A stretch of DNA of 64,000 nt from Alitta virens. Lineage: Eukaryota; Annelida; Polychaeta; Phyllodocida; Nereididae. The position numbers were made by a program, and so were the translations under genes. The notes beneath the pieces were generated by a model. It worked only from the letters and a program-made list of their open reading frames with translations, ran no database searches and had not been told where the DNA came from. Positions within the stretch are counted from its first letter, which is position 1. Each line of letters starts with the position of its first letter. Below are positions 58,032 to 64,000 of this stretch, piece after piece. The DNA lies in assembly GCA_932294295.1 (NCBI GenBank), contig OW028586.1, forward strand, positions 10,011,790-10,075,789, read 5' to 3'.

Positions 58032-58411
58032 GTCTTCTTGTACCCCTACTGGCAACTCTGATCATGTACACATCTATGCTAATTATCGCTTGGAGGCGCC
58101 GTTGTCGCATTGGAGCAGCTTCAAGCTCATTTCCCGGAGGAGTGCGCACCCTGGCGTTTAAGAGACACAACATCAAAATGTCCATTCAAATTATCGTCAT
58201 ATTTTTCATTTATCTCACAAGTTGGACACCTTATTTGATCACTGCTACGCTCATAGATAGATGTGGGAATTTACCCAAGTGGTCTTATGATATTATGTCC
58301 AATTTAATACCAATTTATTACATAACGAATCCGCCTCTTTATTGTTTCTTTAGTCAAGAAATGAAAAAAGAATGTGTCTCAGTATTCAAGAGAATTAAAT
58401 GCAAGACTTAA
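58032..58411 (+). CDS. GPCR with NRF motif, coding exon 2 (TM5 to C-terminus)
   Basis: The exon continues the frame from exon 1 to TAA at 58409-58411, giving 299 residues in all. It holds TM5 (VPLLATL, Pro177), a basic third loop (WRRRCR...AFKRHN), TM6 with the SWTPY variant of CWxP (237-241), TM7 and an intact NPPLY (273-277), then a short tail FFSQEMKKECVSVFKRIKCK with possible palmitoylation cysteines. 299 residues is short for the class, with little N- or C-terminal extension. No frameshift or stop is seen, so it is probably functional. Confidence 0.8.
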
Positions 58412-60045
58412 TAGAAGAGCATTGTTTAATATGATTTTTTGACTGGGTGATGGATGACAGCACACAGTGTATAGAACACTTGCACTATCACATCAGCCCA
58501 GTGACCTAATTATGGACATTCTTTGCTAGTTTACCTAGTTAAAATGATTGGTTAAACTATGTAGCCGATAGGCTGAGTATAGACTTAAGACATCTTCTCT
58601 TAAAATTACAAGAGAAATGGATTTATATTTTTTTGAGTTTAGGCAATTTTTCTGAATTGCAGAACAAGAATTGCGTAACTCAGCACATGAACATTAAATT
58701 ATTCTGTAATTTCATTGTTTAAAATCTTCAATACCATAAGCCAGCCTATAGACTATAAGAGAAATTGGTTAATTTACTTCAGATGAGTACACGAGCAAAA
58801 CATGATTCGGTCACTGGGCTGTGAGGTGACGACACACAGTGTATACCCAACATTTAGGTAGAACTACTACCACGTCACTGCATTAAAAAAAAATTCTCTG
58901 GTTAAATTTATACACGGAGCAAAGGAGTACCATTCCTAGGTGAATTTATTCTGATGAAATATTGATAAATTAATGTAAGGTAATTTTGGTTTCATAAAGT
59001 CACTTATGCTACAATAAATCGTTACACGTAGGGTAGCAGTGTAAATATAGCATTAGGTCTTAGAATGAATAAATCTATCTAAAAAGACCTACAAGAAATG
59101 TTATATCTAATCTTAATTGAAAAATTTTAGTTGGCAGAACCTACCACTGCTATAAAATAAGACAATTGTCAGAGCAACTACTACACAGACTAGATTATTT
59201 GTTGGTTGCACCTTTTTCTTTCAGATTGCAAAAACAAAAAGCGCTTTATGGTAACTTCAAATGTTAAAAAACCGGTTAGGCACAAATATTTAAATAAAAA
59301 AGACCTTTATCTGTGAGATATTAATGTGATGCTGATGACTTTTGAAGTTTCCTGACTCTGCAAACACAACATTGTTTTAAGTTTTTATCATATATTGTAT
59401 AGATTGTACCAGGGCCAAATTGGGTCCACCAAAGCAGCCTTGAAAATGAGGATGAGGATTGGCCCACTCCAGAATTCAGAAAAAGAAGAAAAATCACAGT
59501 TGTTGTTTTTTGTTTTGTTTTTTACCTGGCTTGTACTCACAAGTTGGAAAAACATTTTCAAAATAATCCCAGAATGAAATCATTTTTGCTGCTTGTTAAT
59601 TTGTGCCCCAGCAGCAGCAAAGCCAAAGTATGAACAACGATTTCTATAGTGACACTTTCATTTACTTTCAAGTTGCCCAGGGTCCTGGGTAAATTATAAA
59701 TAGCTCCAAATTCCGACTTAGTAAAGCGTAGCCTTAACTATGTCACGTTTTATCTATTTATTAAGTTTTCTCTTAAGAAAATGTTTTTGGTGTTCAAATG
59801 CTCATAAATCGTGTAAGAAAGGCAAGCTGACCCAGTTGTTAACTCACTGATTCATCCATGTAGTGAAACTTTAATTTATTTAGTTGACACATAATACTGT
59901 GCACCTTCTGAACATCGAAAGCTCAGTTAATTGTGTTATTTGATAGCCTGTCTCATTTGAATCTGCCCATGCATGTGCAATTTATGGCGAAATAAAATAA
60001 AGTATTTATTGAGATCCCATGGCTTGAAACAATTTATTTCTGAAA
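58412..60045. other. 3' flank of the second GPCR, no other gene
   Basis: The pieces 'cagcacacagtgtata' (58457) and 'cgacacacagtgtatacc' (58831) mark a local duplication. No coding signature is seen. Confidence 0.35.
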
Positions 60046-60115
60046 ATCTAAACATACAGTTAGCTTCATAGAATATGGTTGACCCTAGACAGCTGTAGCA
60101 ACCTATTCCTGCCTT
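60046..60115 (+). repeat. dispersed repeat R1, partial copy
   Basis: ACAGTTAGCTTCATAGAATA, then GTTGACCCTAGACAGCTGTA and CCTATTCCTG match the start of the copy at 25.95 kb. Confidence 0.65.
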
Positions 60116-60329
60116 AACGGAAAAGACTGGCCACAAGTACAAGCGGCACCATTTGATGCATAAATTATGAGTACTGTTGTTGAAAAGATGCATGTCTATT
60201 GTACATACATATTTATGATAGCTGTTTAGGATCGATCTGGGAGTACAGTTGGTTTCATTAAAAACAGCCTAGAGTTTCTACAGCCCCTAAGCTGCACACA
60301 ACAATTTGGAGTACTCTTCTGTGAACGAG

Positions 60330-60497
60330 TGGGTGGGTGGATTAGGGCTTTACGTTCTGTATTTCGGCACCTGATGGGGGGGGGGGGGGGTAATTAGGAC
60401 AGGCAGGGACCATTATAATGAGATGATGGATGAAACAGCTGTCCAGTTTAGGCTCAACCCCTGGAGTTTGGAGATCAGTCATTACCAGGCATCTGCC
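60330..60497 (-). mobile_element. SINE family B, copy with poly-G interruption
   Basis: Minus-strand body CATTATAATGGTCCCTGCCT and CAGAAATACAGAACG-like sequence of family B. A run of about 17 G (plus strand 60376-60392) has expanded inside it, and the head is degenerate. Confidence 0.65.
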
Positions 60498-61320
60498 CTG
60501 GAACTTTTAGTAAGACCACTAACGTCTCACTGCACTTTATCTTACAGGTAGTAGGGGAGACCGGGCCCTTCGGGACATTTTTTTACATTTGGTTGAATAT
60601 CTCACAAACGTAACAAAAATTAAGTTTGCAAAACATGGATATCGAAATGCATCATGGTCCACATTTGTACCTTTATTTTGCAATGAAATGATTCAATTTG
60701 TAAATTGTCATTCACGCAAAGACAATTCAGAGTTCAGTGATCATCTATCGGACTTTGATGCACGCCATTAGAATTGCCTTTTCTTCAATACGATTTTGAT
60801 CCTTTTTTTTAGACAATAAAGATAGAATTTTCAATTAACTGTGTCAAAACAATAAAATACCAAATATCTGGTACAATTTTTCACTTACAAAACCATTTTT
60901 GAGACTGTTAGGTATAACGACGATTTTACAAATCCCAGTAATAATTTGAAACTTGCCATAAGCAGCATTAGATGAAAAATTGACTTTCTGGATGTTTTCA
61001 TTTAGCCAGTAAAACTCATATCTTAAACTCATTGCCTGGTTTATTTTTTACCAATTGCAAATACCTGTGGTATGGAGACATGAATGTAGGATGAAGTGCC
61101 TCGATGGTCTGACCACAGACATTTAACAACATATAATATATGACATTGCTCAGTGATGACTGTATATTAATATTTCTATTAATCTTTAAAGATTAACACC
61201 AGCGCGTCACTGCTACAGATTAGCATCACCCATCTTTGGGGTGAAAGTTTCACCCCTTGTCAGTGCGTTTGCAGCAGCAGCAGTGTTAGCATCACTTGTG
61301 GCTTGTTTTAATTTGTTACT
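60498..61320. other. intergenic, nothing recognised
   Basis: Unique AT-rich sequence before the ORF at 61.3 kb. A (GCA)n scrap lies near 61272-61284. Confidence 0.35.
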
Positions 61321-61656
61321 ATGGCTGATGAGGATTTAGATTTTCGGGATTGGGCTAAGGAGAGCAAGTTTGGCTCTGACACCCAAAAAGCTTCAAAGAC
61401 TCAAGGACTATGCGATCTGGAAGTTCTGCTTCTGGCTAAACCTGGAGATATTAGAAGAACTGGGATTTTTGTGGGCCAGGAAGTGCTTGTGAGGAAGGCC
61501 CTGGGTACCTTGGGCAATACTCACTTCATGGAGTCAGAGGGACAAGCCAAGCCAACCTCCAGCCCAGCATCTGTGACTGATGGAAGTGCACCTGAACAGT
61601 CCTTGGATACCCAGGAAGGCAATCTGAGAAATTGGAGACCCTTCTACAGCAGGTAG
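61321..61656 (+). pseudogene. retroelement ORF1-like protein with SAM-like helix pattern
   Basis: The ATG (TTACTATGGC) opens 111 codons: an acidic start MADEDLDFRDW, then LCDLEVLLLAKPGDIRRTGI followed by FVGQEVLVRKALGTLG. This L-xx-L-KP-DI---GI-VGQ---L--AL--L pattern is SAM-like and is typical of N-terminal proteins in some DIRS/Ty3-type elements of marine animals (inference). After codon 105 a +1 frame would continue as LETLLQQVEDLNQRKSV, a coiled-coil-like end, suggesting a frameshift. Its closeness (2 kb) and common strand with the DIRS-type RNase H relic suggest one broken element. A host gene exon is the alternative. Confidence 0.45.
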
Positions 61657-63117
61657 AAGATCTTAATCAGCGCAAATCAGTTTAAAACAAGTATTCCCCC
61701 TAAAGGGGAAGGTCACTCAGGAATGATAAAAGGAGTTATAATTAAGTTTGAAATTTTCCGTGCATTGGAAATATAAATATTACAAAACACTATACGACAG
61801 AGGCCGGATGATTAAAGCTTTTCAAAACTATTATGATATATGATCAGGATGTTTTGCTTATTACCTAAATGAAATCAACCGAAGAGAATTTTCCATTTTC
61901 CATATTAACTTTCATCTCAGCATTAATATGCCCATATTATCCAACTTTACCCTATCACTTGTTTCTTCCATAGTACTGGAAAAGTTATGTACATATTTTT
62001 AAGATATTTTTAATTTAGAGCTGAGTGTTCGTGACAGGCTGCCTTTTTCTTTTCACATGAATAAATCAAAATTTTTCATACAAATAAGATTCATTTAAGA
62101 AAACTCTTTCATTAACATATGTTATTATATTACAGATTTTTTTGCATTCCTGTTGTGAGCCTACAGGAGCTCACAACTAAAATTAAACAAACATATGCAC
62201 ACCTTAAAACCAACAGGTTTACTCTATTTATAAGTTTGAAAACATTGCATGTTCATAGTTGTATTTATATAATGCAAACCCTTCATTTATACTCCCACTA
62301 ACTCTTAAACCAACATGTATGTATATTACGTTTACATTTTTCTACTAGATCTGAGTAAGCTATATTTTTTAGGTTTCTCTTATATATTTACACTATTATT
62401 AGTAGTAATTAATATATCAAAATTTCACCAAAAATACTTAAATAGAAACATTATTTTATTTTTGCTTTGTGACACCATAAACATTGCTACTTAGAAATTG
62501 CTAGAGTATAAATTAAGTTTTTGTTTCACTGATTTGGAAAAAAAAAAAAAAAACAGGAAAATTTACAATTTGATAAAATTACAGATAAAAAATAAAAAAA
62601 TTAATATTCATCACCAAGGTCGTCATATTCTGAGCATTCAGAATCTGTTTTGAAAAAATGTTTTACTGGAATCTATGGCCGGGGGGGGGGGGGGGGGCAA
62701 GGGCTGGCTGGCAGATTGCCTATTGCCAGCCCTTAGCTGAAATGCTCGAGTGGTGCAATCTGATTACAATTAACCACTTAAGAACCATCTTACTCCTCAA
62801 ATCTCTCTTTAAACAACAGACAGGACTTGTTGTACTTGAACAAAGAAAATTTTTACTATCTATTGTGTAAATTAAATGGGTCAGTTTTCAGACATTTTGA
62901 CTAGACTATGTCTTTGAACTAGATATGAGCCGAATTCACCTGTCACCTTTACGACATTACCTCCCAAATAACCTTCGCAAATCAACCCATATGATCGATA
63001 AATGCCAAATTACATTTTGAATGAGAGTCATGCCTAGCAATTAGTTTTAATAAGTTTCACAAGCCTACCTTGCGCACCCTAGGAGGCGACAAAGTTGCAT
63101 ATAAACAATAGTAATGC
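61657..63117. other. intergenic, nothing recognised
   Basis: AT-rich. Homopolymer runs A16 near 62539 and G18 near 62681. No reverse-transcriptase motif was found between the two retroelement relics. Confidence 0.35.
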
Positions 63118-63540
63118 AGTCAAAACGGCTACAACATTTTGTGGTATTCCCAAAACAGCTACAACCAGAACAGGTACAATGAACAGATGACCAAAATGTC
63201 AACATGGCTATGTCAAAACGGCTACAAGCTATGTATACAAGATGCCCAAACACTATGATTAGTGTACCTGAATTTTAGGTCGTGATGGGTCACGATTCAC
63301 ACTATTCCCAAAAATTATCTTTTTATATATGAAGTTAATTACCGCAAATATTATCGTCGACCATCATCGCCAAAAAATAATTAATTTAACGGCCTCTCGA
63401 CCAATAAGACGTCTGGAATGTTCGAAATAATGACGCGCAAAACATCGGACAAGAGTTGCAACGCTAGAAACAGAACCATTGGAAGATCATAGTGCCAAAA
63501 TGGCTATAAAACGGCTATAAAACGGCTACACGTTCATACA
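63118..63540 (+). repeat. region with scattered AAACGGCTACAA motifs
   Basis: AAAACGGCTACAA or close variants occur near 63122, 63152, 63215, 63497, 63508 and 63520. The last three form a short tandem. The spacing is irregular, so it is neither a classical satellite nor a TIR pair. Confidence 0.6.
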
Positions 63541-63696
63541 CCAAAACTTCTACACTTTCCATGACGACAACAAGGGGCAGATCAATACAACAGTAGTGTA
63601 ACAGTTATTTATATAGTGTAACAGTTATTACAAAGGCTTGCTTTTCCTGTGCATTTTAATGGGACTTTGTCCATGATTGATAACAGGCCTTATGCC

Positions 63697-64000
63697 CCTG
63701 TATGTATTGATGCCTGCCCCCAGGGAGGGGGTGGTCATTTTGCTGGTCAAGCTTTTAATATTCAGTGGTCTGATTGGCCTAGAGCAGATGGATTACACAT
63801 TTATTATTTGAATTTCTTGCATTAGAACCTGCTGCCCATCTCTGGTCTGCTCAATGGGCAAACAAGATAATCAAATTGCATACTGATAACCAAGCAGCCT
63901 GTGCAATTATTAACCATGGTTACTGCTCGTAATTCATGAGTCATGGATTTTATACGACGTGTGTTCTGGTTGTCTGCCACTGATAACTTTAAGATCAGCA
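63697..64000 (+). pseudogene. DIRS-type retrotransposon RNase H relic, frameshifted, cut by window end
   Basis: Three consecutive frames give VCIDACPQGGGGHFAGQAFN, then FLALEPAAHLWSAQWANKII with KLHTDNQAACAIINHGYC, then VMDFIRRVFWLSATDNFKIS. These match the RNase H domain of DIRS/Ngaro-type elements: the catalytic Asp of IDA, the E of the LALE helix, the TDN-A---IN-G block, and the F-R--FWL-A---F-I stretch. A frameshift near 63815 and a stop plus frameshift near 63925 break the frame, so this is not a functional copy. The continuation lies beyond the window. Confidence 0.75.

Overview
This is eukaryotic, most likely marine invertebrate, nuclear DNA. It is AT-rich and gene-poor. It has intron-containing genes with GT-AG boundaries, two rhodopsin-family GPCRs, a MADF/BESS-type regulator, three tRNA-derived SINE families, DIRS, LTR and LINE relics, foldback elements, many MITE-like repeats and very long (CTAT/GATA)n tracts. 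I cannot place the species from sequence alone; a deuterostome such as a hemichordate, sea urchin or lancelet, or a lophotrochozoan, would all fit.

Layout. 1-2.6 kb: SINE pieces, a MITE and a LINE reverse-transcriptase relic. 2.69-5.95 kb: a large foldback element with a 59-bp perfect terminal repeat and 21-bp GC-rich minisatellites. 9.6-10.95 kb, minus strand: two exons of a MADF/BESS gene. 11.7-12.7 kb: an LTR with a primer-binding site. 13-47 kb: mostly repeats, with arrays at 16, 18.5, 21, 23.5, 24.8, 28.7, 33.4, 37.5 and 39.6 kb. 47.78-48.96 kb, plus strand: an intronless peptide-receptor-like GPCR with altered DRY and NPxxY motifs. 57.0-58.4 kb, plus strand: a two-exon GPCR with an NRF motif. 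61.3-64 kb: relics of a DIRS-type retroelement reaching the right edge.

The main discovery candidate is a family of tiny, almost pure palindromes (23-45 bp, CATGGAGnCAC...GTGnCTCCATG). Eight copies are flanked by 7-bp direct repeats whose sequence differs at every site (seven exact, one with a mismatch). They look like transposition products that are little more than two terminal inverted repeats. The arms covary (T-A, C-G or A-T at the same position), so pairing is kept while sequence changes. One copy lies 47 bases after the stop codon of the 47.8-kb GPCR. Three further palindromes with the same arms lack a visible duplication.

The genes do not form an operon or obvious pathway. The two GPCRs are on the same strand but belong to different subfamilies.
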